DNA of 64,000 bases from SHLQ01 sp964562985 (GTDB lineage: Bacteria; Actinomycetota; Acidimicrobiia; Acidimicrobiales; SHLQ01). A program made the translations under genes and the position numbers. Location: the NCBI GenBank assembly GCA_964562985.1, contig CAZLWE010000007.1, forward strand, positions 25,849 to 89,848, written 5' to 3'. Numbering within the stretch: position 1 is the stretch's first letter; each line of letters opens with the position of its first letter. The notes beneath the pieces are model-generated. The model saw only the letters and a list, made by a program, of their open reading frames with translations. It was not told where the DNA came from and did no database searches. Below are positions 52,103 through 61,306 of this stretch, piece by piece.

Positions 52103-52214
52103 GGCCGCAAACTTACAAGCCGGAGCTACCCGGCGGTTAGTTCTGCGCGTTGAATCCGCCGAGAAATAACTACAAGTCCGCTCGTTGTGACGGGTCCGTC
52201 GATGGACCCTTGCT

Positions 52215-55178
52215 CTATGCGGCTTCGGCGCGACTGGCGTCGTGGCGTGGTGCGACCTCGATGAAGGAATCCAGCGGCGCCGGTCGACCGGTGAACCAAC
52301 CTTGAATTCGATCGCAGCGCATGCGGCGGAGCGCGTCGAGTTCCTCGTTAGTTTCGACGCCTTCGCCTACCACGGTCATTCCGAGTTGATGGGCCATCTC
52401 GATGGCCTTGAGCACCACGCTGGCCGCGCCTTCGTCCTCCACGATCGGCGTTACGAGGGCACGATCGAGCTTCAGGATTTGGGCCGGCAACGAACTCAGG
52501 TACGACAGGTTCGCATGCCCAGACCCGAAGTCATCGATGGCGATCTTCACGCCGACCTCACGCAGCTCGACGAGGCGCTTTGCATCATCTGCTGAAGTCT
52601 CCACACCCTCGGTCACCTCAAACACCACACGGGTGCGGTCAACCCGAGAAGCCTCGAGGACTCGTTCGATCCGGCCGATGAGATCCTCCTCGGAGAGCTC
52701 GTGAGGCGAAATATTGACGGAGACGTATGGATCGTTTCCGGGAAGGAACGGCAACGCAGCGCATGCTTCCTGGAGCACGAACTCGCCGATCGCCGCGATG
52801 AAGCCCGCTTCCTCGGCAAGGGGGATGAACTCTCCCGGAGATACGGGCGTGCCGTCGAGATTTCCGCGAACGAGGCACTCGTATCCTTCGGTGACGATGG
52901 AATCGGCATTGACGATCGGTTGGAGATGGACCTCCAGATCGCGGTCCTGGATAGCGGTTTCGAGCCAACTGAGAAGTTGGGTGCGGCGCCGCACATCGTC
53001 TCTATAGCGGGTTTCGAACGGCACGATCTCCGTGATGCGATGCTGTCCGCGTCGAACTGCTGCTGACAGGTTCGTGAGGGCCTCGGTGAGATCGTTTTGT
53101 TGGGGGTCGATATCGGCGAGGCCGATCGTTGCGTCGATGGTGAGCTCAATATCCTCGGTGGTAATGGGTTCGCTGAAGCGGCTAGCGAAGGCGGTTGCGA
53201 GACGTTCACCGAAGTCCGTCGGCACCACCGCAACGAACTCGGGGTCTCCCAGACGCACGAGTCGGGCATCGATGCCCTGGGCGGTTGCCATCGTGCGTAC
53301 GAGGCCATCGAGTTCATCACCAATCGAGCGAAGCGCGAGGTCTCGTGCCCCACGCCCCGAAGCTCCATGGAGATCGGACAGCTGAGGAGTTACGCCCACC
53401 GTGGTCCAACCATTACGAGGGGTCGGAGCCGTGTCGAACCAACGGTGCAGGTGAGCAATATTGGCCAAGCCCGTGGTGTGATCGTGTTCGAGGTTGTGCG
53501 AGGCATCTTGCTCGGCTGACCGACGTCGATGCACCTGCGACAAGATCTGACTCGATGTCTCAACCAGAGAGATAAGCGGCGCGACCCGGATTGGATTTGA
53601 GTCGCCGAACATCAAGGTGAGAACGACCGGCGGCCCGTCGGCAAATTCGATCAAGGAAGCCACACCGTGGTTCTTGCCGATGAGGATTTCCTTGGCGTGA
53701 TCTGCGCTGGTAGGGATTTCAAGTGCCGAGAAGGGCGGTTCGAGTTCCACGCCGAGATCCACGGTCGGAGGGCCACTCGGATGTTGATGAATGTGCGCGT
53801 GCGACCCAGCGAGTGCTTTGGGTAGGTGGTGCAAGACTCGGCTCGCGAGATCGACGATGTCGTCTTCAGCCATGGCTGCGCTGGTGATGTCGGTGACCAC
53901 CATGCGACGTTCGAGTTCCTCGCTTGTCACTTCGTGATGCGCTGCGCTGGTGGCGAGCGTCGTGTTCATCGTGTCGGCGAGGCGTTCCCAATCGCCTTCG
54001 AGCGGGTCGGTGTCGATCCGTTCAGCATGGTCGCCGAGGTGGACGGCTTTGGTGATTCGGTCGATATCGCCGAAGAGGTGATCGACCGTTCCAGACATGT
54101 TCGAGAACGCGCTGGCGACCAACGCAATCTCATCGCGGGCAGGATCATCGACAGCGGAGACTTCGCCACGGGACAACTTGCGAGCCTGCACGGTGAGTGC
54201 CGACAACGGCTGAACAATCGAGCGGCGAAGCAGAGCCATTCCGACCATCGTGATGAGAAGGATCGCGCCAATGACCGCGGCGAGGGTCCCGAGTTGTGAG
54301 ATCTCCGCGTTACGGAGGTCGATGATGAAATCGTGGCTCCGATCGAGCTCGTTTCCGGCAAGGTCCGTAAGGGCCGCTCGTCGAACGGTGGCCGCGTCGC
54401 GCCATGCATCGAGTGCGCCAGGCTCCGCATGGAACTCCGAGGTGAACGTATTGGGCAGCTCGTCCGCCAGCAGCTCCCACTCGGGTAGAGATTGCAAGTC
54501 GGCGAGGGCAGCGGACCCCTCAGTGGAGGCATTTCCACGGAAGCGAGCTAATCCCTGTGCTCCGGCCTCGCGGTGGCGAACGATGGCTACCGGGTTTGCG
54601 TCTCCGACGAATAGCTCCAAGTCCTCTTGGAGAAACGACTCGATGCTCGCGAGCAAGTCGATGTGTGCAGCCGCCTTGAGGTCGGCGTCGCCGGACGGCG
54701 CTTGTGTGAGTTGCTCGAAGATGACGCGATCGAGTTCGTCGACGATCGTGGTGTACTCCGCAGCCGCCTCGACCACTTCACCGCCGGTACGAAGACGACG
54801 AGCCTCGGGCAGCACCTGCACTACGTCGATCGCCGACCGCATGCGAAGCGCTTCTTCGATCGGGCTCGCGAAGCTTGCACTCAGCGCTTCGAAGTCACCG
54901 TTGTCCAACGACGGGTCGACGAGAAGATGACGTTCTTCTTGGACTGCGGCACGCAGTGCGATCAGCTCACCAATCTCCGCCGTATCGTTCGCATAGGTAT
55001 GGAGGTCGCGAACCTGGCGAACATCGTCGACCGCGAGCAGTCCAATCACTACGAGTAGAGCGATGATCGGGATCAGCGCAAAGAGCGAGAGCCGTGGTCC
55101 AATTCCGATCTTTCGAAGAATCCGTCCCGCGCGCGGGCCAACCGACGTTTCCGATTCAGCTGGTCCTTCAAGGTCCAC
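52215..55178 (-). CDS. Membrane EAL-domain phosphodiesterase with HAMP and degenerate GGDEF domain
   Basis: The 987-residue protein has TM1 (about 30-50), an extracellular sensor segment, TM2 (about 298-320), a HAMP linker (RRSIVQPLSALTVQARKL), a middle region that may be GAF-like, a GGDEF-like domain with GDPEF at the active-site loop (so probably no cyclase activity), and a C-terminal EAL domain. EAL residues seen: GYECLVRG (Glu kept), VSVNISPHEL, FEVTEGVE, AIDDFGSGHANLSYL, LKLDRAL, VGEGVET. It probably hydrolyses c-di-GMP. It is not in an operon with known effector genes. Confidence 0.87.
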   Translation of the reverse strand: MDLEGPAESETSVGPRAGRILRKIGIGPRLSLFALIPIIALLVVIGLLAVDDVRQVRDLHTYANDTAEIGELIALRAAVQEERHLLVDPSLDNGDFEALSASFASPIEEALRMRSAIDVVQVLPEARRLRTGGEVVEAAAEYTTIVDELDRVIFEQLTQAPSGDADLKAAAHIDLLASIESFLQEDLELFVGDANPVAIVRHREAGAQGLARFRGNASTEGSAALADLQSLPEWELLADELPNTFTSEFHAEPGALDAWRDAATVRRAALTDLAGNELDRSHDFIIDLRNAEISQLGTLAAVIGAILLITMVGMALLRRSIVQPLSALTVQARKLSRGEVSAVDDPARDEIALVASAFSNMSGTVDHLFGDIDRITKAVHLGDHAERIDTDPLEGDWERLADTMNTTLATSAAHHEVTSEELERRMVVTDITSAAMAEDDIVDLASRVLHHLPKALAGSHAHIHQHPSGPPTVDLGVELEPPFSALEIPTSADHAKEILIGKNHGVASLIEFADGPPVVLTLMFGDSNPIRVAPLISLVETSSQILSQVHRRRSAEQDASHNLEHDHTTGLANIAHLHRWFDTAPTPRNGWTTVGVTPQLSDLHGASGRGARDLALRSIGDELDGLVRTMATAQGIDARLVRLGDPEFVAVVPTDFGERLATAFASRFSEPITTEDIELTIDATIGLADIDPQQNDLTEALTNLSAAVRRGQHRITEIVPFETRYRDDVRRRTQLLSWLETAIQDRDLEVHLQPIVNADSIVTEGYECLVRGNLDGTPVSPGEFIPLAEEAGFIAAIGEFVLQEACAALPFLPGNDPYVSVNISPHELSEEDLIGRIERVLEASRVDRTRVVFEVTEGVETSADDAKRLVELREVGVKIAIDDFGSGHANLSYLSSLPAQILKLDRALVTPIVEDEGAASVVLKAIEMAHQLGMTVVGEGVETNEELDALRRMRCDRIQGWFTGRPAPLDSFIEVAPRHDASRAEAA

Positions 55179-55272
55179 CTATGCCAATCGGATTTTGCGA
55201 ACCTCTTTAAATGGTGCCCGTGGGTGCCGTTCGACCTACTGCGCCATGCGCGAATTGACGTACTTTGTACCA

Positions 55273-56448
55273 ATGAAACAGACCGGCCGTATGGCTCGAC
55301 TCCATGGCAGCGGGAGCGACAACTGGGCGGTTCACGACCGGGCGTGCGAGCTGATCCAGGCTGGTGTCGACGTCGTGGATCTCACGGTTGGCGAGCCCGA
55401 CGCGGACGCTCCCGAGTCGCTCATTCGTGACGCCGTGGTCGCGCTCGAGGCTGGCAGGATCGGCTACTCCGAAGGTCGTGGCGAGCAGGGCTTGCGACAG
55501 GCCGTAGCAGAACACTATTCGGCGCGCTCCGGGCGCTCCATCGAACCCTCTCAAGCGCTATGTCTACCCGGCACACAAGCGGCGCTATTCGTCGCCATGA
55601 TGGGCGTCGCCGAAGAAGGGTGCGAAGTCATCGTCGGTGACCCGATGTATGCCACCTACGCCCACGTCGTCGCCGGCACCGGCGCAGAATTGGTGCCGGT
55701 GCCGCTCGACCCCGAGAGCGGGTTTCGTTTGAACGCCGCAGCGGTCGAGGCTGCGGTAACACCAGCCACCTCGGCCGTCCTCATAACCACGCCGCACAAC
55801 CCCACCGGAGCCGTGCTCACCGAAGACGACGTGGCAGCGCTGTGCGACGTTGCTTTTCGCCACGACCTATGGATCATTTCCGACGAGGTGTACGGCGACT
55901 TCGTATCCGACGGCGTCAGTTTCCACTCACCGCTCAGTGTCGCTCATGTGGCTGACCGGGTCATCGTGGTTTCCTCGATCTCCAAGTCGCACGCAGCGCC
56001 GGGCTTTCGCAGCGGTTGGTGCGTTGGCCCCCGAGACTTCATCGATCGGGTGGTGCCCTACGCCGAGGCGATCCTGTTCGGCAATCAGCCCTTCATCGCC
56101 GACGCCACCGCCCATGCAGTACGTCACGGGTCTTCGGTCGTTGGCGGCATGATCGAGCGATTCGGCGCCCGCGCCAGAATGCTGGCCGATCGGCTACATA
56201 GTGAAACAGACCTTCGCGTTCGGGTGCCGGAAGCGGGCATGTTCGCCATGGTCGACGTCTCGAGTACGGGAATGGGTGGGAAGGCCTACGCCTATGACCT
56301 CCTCGCGAACGGCGGCGTTGCGGTGATGCCCGGCGCGTCCTTTGGCGCCACTGTCTCCGATTGGGTTCGGGTGTCGTTAACCGTCGACGACGATCGGTTT
56401 GGCGAGGCCTGCGATCGCATCGTCGCTCACGCCCACCTACTCTCCTGA
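55273..56448 (+). CDS. Class I/II PLP-dependent aminotransferase
   Basis: The 391-residue protein has the fold-type I aminotransferase features VVDLTVGEPDADAP, YSEGRGEQGLRQAVA, TTPHNPTGAVL, IISDEVYGDF, the PLP-Lys in SSISKSHAAPGFRSGW, and a C-terminal WVRVSLTVDD with the substrate Arg. The group covers aspartate/aromatic and alanine-type transaminases; the exact substrate is unresolved. ATG 55273 gives the family start; ATG 55243 would add ten residues. Confidence 0.9.
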   Translation: MKQTGRMARLHGSGSDNWAVHDRACELIQAGVDVVDLTVGEPDADAPESLIRDAVVALEAGRIGYSEGRGEQGLRQAVAEHYSARSGRSIEPSQALCLPGTQAALFVAMMGVAEEGCEVIVGDPMYATYAHVVAGTGAELVPVPLDPESGFRLNAAAVEAAVTPATSAVLITTPHNPTGAVLTEDDVAALCDVAFRHDLWIISDEVYGDFVSDGVSFHSPLSVAHVADRVIVVSSISKSHAAPGFRSGWCVGPRDFIDRVVPYAEAILFGNQPFIADATAHAVRHGSSVVGGMIERFGARARMLADRLHSETDLRVRVPEAGMFAMVDVSSTGMGGKAYAYDLLANGGVAVMPGASFGATVSDWVRVSLTVDDDRFGEACDRIVAHAHLLS

Positions 56449-56449
56449 C

Positions 56450-57334
56450 ATGGCCGCACGCGTCGGGTTCCTTGCGTTCATCGCAGCGGTGCTCGTCGGA
56501 TTGAGTGCGATCGCCTTTCCCGGCGGTTCGTCGAATGGCTTGTCCTCCAGTGCGGATCCGCCCGGCTTCGTCTACGTGCGCGGCCAAACCGAGATCGTGA
56601 TCGTGTCAGACGCGTCTCGCGAGGAGCACACCATCGATCTGCTCGATGCGTTCCGCGGTGACACCTCCCGCTTCGTCGAGTCGATCGAACCGATCGACTC
56701 CCGTCAGGCCTTCGTCGGGGTGTGCTGCCAACCGGCCGACGGCCGTCAGTTACTCCTCGACCTGGACGACGGCACGGTCGAATTCTTCCCATTCACCGTC
56801 CGGTTCCCGTCGGCGAGTGTGGATGGTTCTCGATACGTCGGCGGTGGCTCAACCGTGACCCCGAACAATCTCGGCGCCGTGCTCGCCTACGAGAACGGAG
56901 TAGGGGTGGTCGAGCCCGGCCCCGACCTCCTCGTTCGCGACGACGGCCTGCCGTTTCAACCAGTGCTGTTGCCCGACGAACGCATCACCGTGGTCGACGT
57001 CGACGACAGCCTGATCGTGATCGACAGTGAGGGTGCGACGCTCGCACGTTCGACGACCAACATTGTGATGTTCGACTACGACTCGCTAAACGATGTGATC
57101 GTCGCTGCTACACAAGACGACGTGGTGTTGCTCGATCCCGATTCGCTTTCAGAGGTAGCCGGCTTGACGGCGATGCTGTCATCGGAATCGCCGGTGATTG
57201 ACCTCGATGTGCACGATGGCTGGATTCTGTTCGTCCACGAGGATGGCTCGCTTCGAGGGGCTCCCGTCGACGCGCCAGAGTCCGGCGGTCAACTCTTCGA
57301 GGCCGATGCCGAAACGGCCGCCTGGCTGAGGTAG
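56450..57334 (+). CDS. Exported or membrane-anchored protein of unknown function (propeller-like)
   Basis: The 294-residue protein has an N-terminal hydrophobic helix (VGFLAFIAAVLVGLSAIAF), then a beta-rich exported region with repeats of short strands such as LLLDLDDGTVEF, VVDVDDSLIVIDSEG and VVLLDPDSL that suggest a small beta-propeller. No characterised family recognised. It starts 1 nt after the aminotransferase stop and is probably cotranscribed. Confidence 0.6.
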   Translation: MAARVGFLAFIAAVLVGLSAIAFPGGSSNGLSSSADPPGFVYVRGQTEIVIVSDASREEHTIDLLDAFRGDTSRFVESIEPIDSRQAFVGVCCQPADGRQLLLDLDDGTVEFFPFTVRFPSASVDGSRYVGGGSTVTPNNLGAVLAYENGVGVVEPGPDLLVRDDGLPFQPVLLPDERITVVDVDDSLIVIDSEGATLARSTTNIVMFDYDSLNDVIVAATQDDVVLLDPDSLSEVAGLTAMLSSESPVIDLDVHDGWILFVHEDGSLRGAPVDAPESGGQLFEADAETAAWLR

Positions 57335-57385
57335 GCCCGATGCTGGCCAAAACCACGGACAGGTTCCACATGCTGTCCGATTGCC

Positions 57386-57856
57386 CTAGGTGGGAAGCTC
57401 GCTCGTCTTCACGATGCGGGTGCGTCCGACGCGATCGAAAAGGCTGCGCCGTTCGTCGTCCACGTAGATCAAGATGATGTTGAGCACCTGGAACACGATG
57501 CCCACCACGGGGATAAGGCCGATCAGGTTTGTGACGGTACGCCCGGTTGCTGCTGCCCAACTCGGCGGCGTCGTGGTGGCGTCGGCATTGGTGATCCGCA
57601 GCTTGTAGAAGAACTTGCCCGGAGTGAAACCGAGAACGGCGGTCATGGTGATCAGTCCGCCGAAGACCACGATCACCGCAATGGCAAAAGCGAACGGGCT
57701 ACTCCGGCCCCCGCTCACGCTCAGCACGCCGAGGAAGCTGAGGTTCGACAGCACGACGTCGACAAACGCGGCCGGGATTCGGTCGGTCAACCCGCCGAAG
57801 CGCTCGCGCTCGGCTTCACCAGGTTTTTGATCGCCATCTTGAGGGCTGGTCACCAA
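57386..57856 (-). CDS. RDD family membrane protein
   Basis: The 156-residue protein shows the RDD pattern RFGGLTDRIPAAFVDVVLSN with an Arg and Asp-type pair, hydrophobic helices (about 48-72 and 113-133), and the FTPGKFFYKLRITNAD and VDDERRSLFDRVGRTRIV motifs of the family. Function is not well established; some members affect ion tolerance. ATG 57856. Confidence 0.85.
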   Translation of the reverse strand: MVTSPQDGDQKPGEAERERFGGLTDRIPAAFVDVVLSNLSFLGVLSVSGGRSSPFAFAIAVIVVFGGLITMTAVLGFTPGKFFYKLRITNADATTTPPSWAAATGRTVTNLIGLIPVVGIVFQVLNIILIYVDDERRSLFDRVGRTRIVKTSELPT

Positions 57857-57954
57857 TTCAGCCTAGGCATGGCGGTGTCTCACTGTTGAACCTCGACGAC
57901 CCAGGCGGGACGCCTGGCGATGTGGCGTTCCCCAGCGAAGGCGCGGCGTGATCG

Positions 57955-58140
57955 CTAGGCCGGCGGGGCGTGGTTGATCTCTTCCATCGGCACAAACTTT
58001 GCGAGCCGCTCGGCTAGGCGATGTTGTGTCTTTGGCATACGGCCGACAAACGCGTCGATCTCGTGCTCTTCACCATCGATCAGAAATCGGTATCGGAGGA
58101 ACCTTCGGTCGGCGAAGGAATCTCCGGCCTTGGTCCGCAT
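57955..58140 (-). CDS. Small hypothetical protein
   Basis: A 61-codon frame with ATG 58140 giving a basic-acid protein (RYRFLIDGEEHEIDAF, then LAERLAKFVP). No family recognised and the RBS is weak. Its upstream region holds the large inverted repeat at 58165-58211. Confidence 0.45.
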   Translation of the reverse strand: MRTKAGDSFADRRFLRYRFLIDGEEHEIDAFVGRMPKTQHRLAERLAKFVPMEEINHAPPA

Positions 58141-58164
58141 GACGTGGGGAAGGCCTTCTCTCCC

Positions 58165-58211
58165 AAATTTGCGCGCTTAATGGCACTATTTGCCGTCCAG
58201 CGCGCAAATTT
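58165..58211. repeat. Perfect 13-bp inverted repeat with nested stem
   Basis: Arms aaatttgcgcgct (58165-58177) and agcgcgcaaattt (58199-58211) flank 21 nt that contain a further ggca/tgcc pair. The element lies between two minus-strand genes, 24 nt before the small hypothetical gene and 19 nt after the stop of the membrane-protein gene at 58231. It could be a terminator, an operator or a mobile miniature element. Confidence 0.8.
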
Positions 58212-58230
58212 CGGAGGGAATCGACGGTGG

Positions 58231-58731
58231 CTAGTCGCCCAGGGAGGTGGCGAGGTCGATCGTGTCGAGGAAGCCGACCATCAATCCGACCTGGACCGCA
58301 ACGACGGCGACCATCGCAATGAGGAACTTGCGAGAGCGAAGGCGGTCCCACCGTTGGAGGTTGGTGATGGCGAGAATGCCTCCGGCTGCGTAAATCGGCA
58401 AGCCACCAAGGAAGAGGACGATCATGTTCGCGAAAGTCGCATTGACTTCTTCCCCTCGGAACCCGTGTCCGCAGAAGGCGCCCCGCAGTTCCTCTGAAGA
58501 GAAGTAGTCGTCGTCAGTAGGGGTGCGCCCCAGCTCTTCGGCGAAGGTCACGAGCACCGAGCGGGCGTTGAACAAACTCGGGAGGAAGAAGGCGACCGTC
58601 CAGATGACGGTGATTGCGAGCCACAGGAAAGTAGCGACGTCTAGGAAGCCGAACGTCTTCGTCGATGCCTCTGGCTCCGCGACGGCATCAGATTCGTCAA
58701 CCACGGTTGAGTGCTCTATCGCCATCGCCAT
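58231..58731 (-). CDS. Hypothetical membrane protein
   Basis: The 166-residue protein has three hydrophobic helices (about 28-50, 96-122 and 135-156), with an acidic N-terminus and a GAFCGHGFRGEE loop facing one side. No family recognised. ATG 58731 (or 58725) gives a compact start; the longer open frame to 58911 is unsupported. Confidence 0.6.
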   Translation of the reverse strand: MAMAIEHSTVVDESDAVAEPEASTKTFGFLDVATFLWLAITVIWTVAFFLPSLFNARSVLVTFAEELGRTPTDDDYFSSEELRGAFCGHGFRGEEVNATFANMIVLFLGGLPIYAAGGILAITNLQRWDRLRSRKFLIAMVAVVAVQVGLMVGFLDTIDLATSLGD

Positions 58732-58888
58732 ACAACAACAGTACGAGCCACCCTCCGAGCCAGTCAATGGCCGCCGTTCGTCATTCCTGGCGGACTTCCT
58801 CTCTAACCGAGTTTCTCGCCTGCGCGGTCGAAACGTCGCCAGCGCAAAGCTTGGGGCCAACCAAAATCCGCAGAGCGGAGCGTAGGCG

Positions 58889-59041
58889 CTAACGCGGGCC
58901 AACGACGGCAAACATTGCGCGATGTAAGTCGTCTGCGAGCACCGGGTCGATGCGCTTCTTCATAATCACCGGATTGTGGATCCCCTGAAGCAGGACCAGC
59001 AACGACATCGCCCGCTTGTCGGCCGGGCCATCACTGAGATG
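58889..59041 (-). pseudogene. C-terminal remnant of a TetR-like regulator
   Basis: From an in-frame stop at 59044-59042 the minus strand reads SDGPADKRAMSLLVLLQ through HRAMFAVVGPR to TAG 58889, about 50 residues. The helical pattern suits the end of a TetR-family ligand domain, with no HTH anywhere upstream. It sits head to head with an equally truncated acyl-CoA dehydrogenase end, as if both N-termini and the shared promoter were deleted. Family assignment is tentative. Confidence 0.45.
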
Positions 59042-59064
59042 TCAGACTCCTGGCCTGAGTGAGG

Positions 59065-59510
59065 GCGGCTTGCTGTGGGGGAAGGGGCCAACGTTCGCCG
59101 AATGCATGGAGGAGATCAAACGACGGGGTGCTGGAGATCACCCGGTCACACGAGAGCGAGCGACGAAGGTCTACATCGAGGGGTTCATCAACGAACTCCT
59201 GACCCAGAAAATCGTCGACGCCATCGTTCGCAGTGACGATCCCTCGCCGTTCGCCTCCATCCGCAAGGCGAAGGTCGACATCAATAATCAGAACATTCTG
59301 GAACTGCTCGTCGACCTGCTCGGCCCCGAAGGCATGGTGGGCCTGCAGAGCGAAGAGTCCGAAGAAACCGACCCATGGCATTGGGCGTTCCTGTTCAGCC
59401 GCGCCCTTACGATCGGTGGCGGCACCTCCGAGATCCAAAGAAACATCATCGGCGAGCGCCTCCTTGGCCTGCCCCGTGAACCAAAACCGCAATCTGGAGC
59501 CAAATCATGA
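59065..59510 (+). pseudogene. C-terminal remnant of an acyl-CoA dehydrogenase
   Basis: About 148 residues in the plus frame match the end of acyl-CoA dehydrogenases: RERATKVYIEGFINELL, then WAFLFSRALTIGGG, TSEIQRNIIGERLLGLPRE. Intact enzymes need about 380 residues, so the N-terminal and middle flavin domains are absent. Upstream frame residues from 59016 show no similarity. It overlaps the enoyl-CoA hydratase start by 4 nt, implying that the intact gene headed this operon. Confidence 0.75.
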
Positions 59511-60310
59511 CGAACAGTTTCGACCAGTTCGAATACATCAACTTCGAGCGCTTGGACGGCCATGTGCTCAAGGTGACGATCGATCGCCCTGACAGCGATC
59601 TGAACGCCGTCGACGCACAACTTCATCGTGAGCTCACGAAGCTCATGGTCGTCCTCAAAGAAGAACGCGAGGCCCGCTGCATCGTGCTGACCGGCGTAGG
59701 CAAAGCGTTCTCCGCTGGCGGCGACTTCGACTGGTTCCCCACACTGCAAGCACCTGGGAAACTCGAGGACCTTCGCCAAGAAGCGAAGAACCTCATCTGG
59801 GACATGCTCGACATTCAGGTGCCCGTCGTCGCTGCCATCAACGGACACGCAGTTGGCCTAGGCGCATCCATTGGCCTGCTGTGCGACATCATCTTCGTTG
59901 CCGAATCGGCAATCATTAGCGACCCACATGTCAGCGTCGGAATCGTGGCCGGCGACGGTGGCACGATCATTTGGCCGCTCGCTGTTGGCCCTGCGCTGGC
60001 GAAGCAATACCTGTTGACCGGCGACCCAATCAATGCCGCCGAAGCGCACCGCATTGGTTTGATCAACTTCGTTTCGTCCAATGACGAAGTTGTCGATGAT
60101 GCAATTGCCTATGCAACCAAGCTCGCAGCGAAGGCGCCGCTGGCTGTGCAGTACACCAAGGTTGCTGTGAACAAGCTGCTGAAAGACGCTGCCAACACCG
60201 CATTCGATACAGCGACTGCCCTAGAACTGCTCACCTTCCAAAGTGAAGACCACCCCGAGGCGCTCGCCGCAATAGCCGAGAAGCGCGAACCCAACTTCAA
60301 AGGCCGATAG
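59507..60310 (+). CDS. Enoyl-CoA hydratase/isomerase (crotonase) family protein
   Basis: The 267-residue protein has the crotonase oxyanion regions FSAGGDFDWF and AINGHAVGLGASIGLLCD, and DPHVSVGIVAGDGGTIIWPL. The usual catalytic Glu pair of hydratases is not clear at the second site (Gly-Asp-Gly there), so an isomerase or other crotonase reaction is possible. It overlaps the acyl-CoA dehydrogenase remnant and is followed 2 nt later by a nitroreductase. Confidence 0.85.
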   Translation: MTNSFDQFEYINFERLDGHVLKVTIDRPDSDLNAVDAQLHRELTKLMVVLKEEREARCIVLTGVGKAFSAGGDFDWFPTLQAPGKLEDLRQEAKNLIWDMLDIQVPVVAAINGHAVGLGASIGLLCDIIFVAESAIISDPHVSVGIVAGDGGTIIWPLAVGPALAKQYLLTGDPINAAEAHRIGLINFVSSNDEVVDDAIAYATKLAAKAPLAVQYTKVAVNKLLKDAANTAFDTATALELLTFQSEDHPEALAAIAEKREPNFKGR

Positions 60311-60312
60311 CA

Positions 60313-60960
60313 ATGGAACTACACGACGCAATGAGCACGCTGCGAGCCGTGCGCAGATTGAAGACCGGCCCGATTCCCGACGAGGTGCTCGAGCGCATCT
60401 TGCAAGCAGCATGCTGGGCACCGACCGGCGGCAACACCCAGCCGTGGAAGGTGATCGTCGTAACAAACGACGAGAAGAAGGCGGGCCTCAAAGAGATCTA
60501 CCATCCGCTGTGGGCTCGATACCGAGACGGAATGCTGAGGCGACTTGAAGGCGAACCCGAGGCTGCAGCCGAAGCTGGCAAACGGGTGGTCAAAGCGGGC
60601 GATTACTTGGCCGATCACCTCCACGAGGCACCGGCCATTCTCATGTTCTGCGCAAACCCGAAGGCCATGGCGATTACCGACGCAAAGCTCGACCGCATCA
60701 GCATGGTCGGTGGGGGATCGGTGTATCCGGCTGTCCAGAACGCCATGCTCGCCTGCGTAGAAGAAGGCATTGGCTGCACCCTCACCACACTGCATTGCTT
60801 TAGCGAAGACGATGTCAAAGAGCTGCTCGACATCCCCGCCGACTGGGCGACCGTGGGTATGGTTCCGATTGGGTACCCGGTAGGGAAGGGTCACGGACCG
60901 ATTACCCGCAAAGGGCCTGACGTGATGGCCGCACGAAACTCGTTTGAGGCCGCCTGGTAG
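60313..60960 (+). CDS. Nitroreductase family protein
   Basis: The 215-residue protein follows the FMN-dependent nitroreductase pattern: DAMSTLRAVRRLKTGPIPDEVLERIL, AACWAPTGGNTQPWKVIVV, and a C-terminal GMVPIGYPVGKGH motif. Members reduce nitro groups, quinones or enones with NAD(P)H. It ends the acyl-CoA/enoyl-CoA operon. ATG 60313. Confidence 0.9.
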   Translation: MELHDAMSTLRAVRRLKTGPIPDEVLERILQAACWAPTGGNTQPWKVIVVTNDEKKAGLKEIYHPLWARYRDGMLRRLEGEPEAAAEAGKRVVKAGDYLADHLHEAPAILMFCANPKAMAITDAKLDRISMVGGGSVYPAVQNAMLACVEEGIGCTLTTLHCFSEDDVKELLDIPADWATVGMVPIGYPVGKGHGPITRKGPDVMAARNSFEAAW

Positions 60961-61000
60961 TCGCGGTCCCGCGGGACCGCTTTGTGTCGATTGGCATGTA

Positions 61001-61306
61001 TCAGCAGCCAGTTGCCGCTTGAAGTGTTCGACACATATCGGCAATGCGGGCTGGGGAGAGCGTGGCCACCTTCCGGCGGAATGTCGGTTTCGGAATCGTG
61101 TGGATGTTGTCGAAGTTCACAACGCTGTTGGTTGGGACGCCGTCGGCCGTTGTCAACGCAAGCTCGGAGACGAGCCCTCGTTGAGTCCGCGTGAGTGCTG
61201 CAACAACGACCGAGCCGATGCGGTCGGCGACAGGGTCTCGGGTAAGGACGAGCACAGGCCGGTCGCCGCCAGGTGTAGCGGCGAACCAGATCTCACCGCG
61301 TTGCAT
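61001..61306 (-). CDS. MazF/PemK-type toxin
   Basis: The 101-residue protein has the MazF fold: MQRGEIWFAATPGG, RPVLVLTRDPVA, SVVVAALTRTQRG and a NFDNIHTIPK strand with the usual basic C-terminal region. MazF enzymes cleave RNA at short sequences and arrest translation. ATG 61306 is preferred; ATG 61330 would add eight residues. It overlaps the antitoxin stop, the normal layout of such pairs. Confidence 0.85.
   Translation of the reverse strand: MQRGEIWFAATPGGDRPVLVLTRDPVADRIGSVVVAALTRTQRGLVSELALTTADGVPTNSVVNFDNIHTIPKPTFRRKVATLSPARIADMCRTLQAATGC

Noticed and set aside
51074..52153. 359-codon plus-strand frame opposite the EtfD-like gene
   Set aside because: No domain, and the minus frame has clear Fe-S motifs.
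58861..58888. Third copy of the 105-bp repeat
   Set aside because: Only about 13 bp (gcagagcggagcg) match, too short to call a copy.
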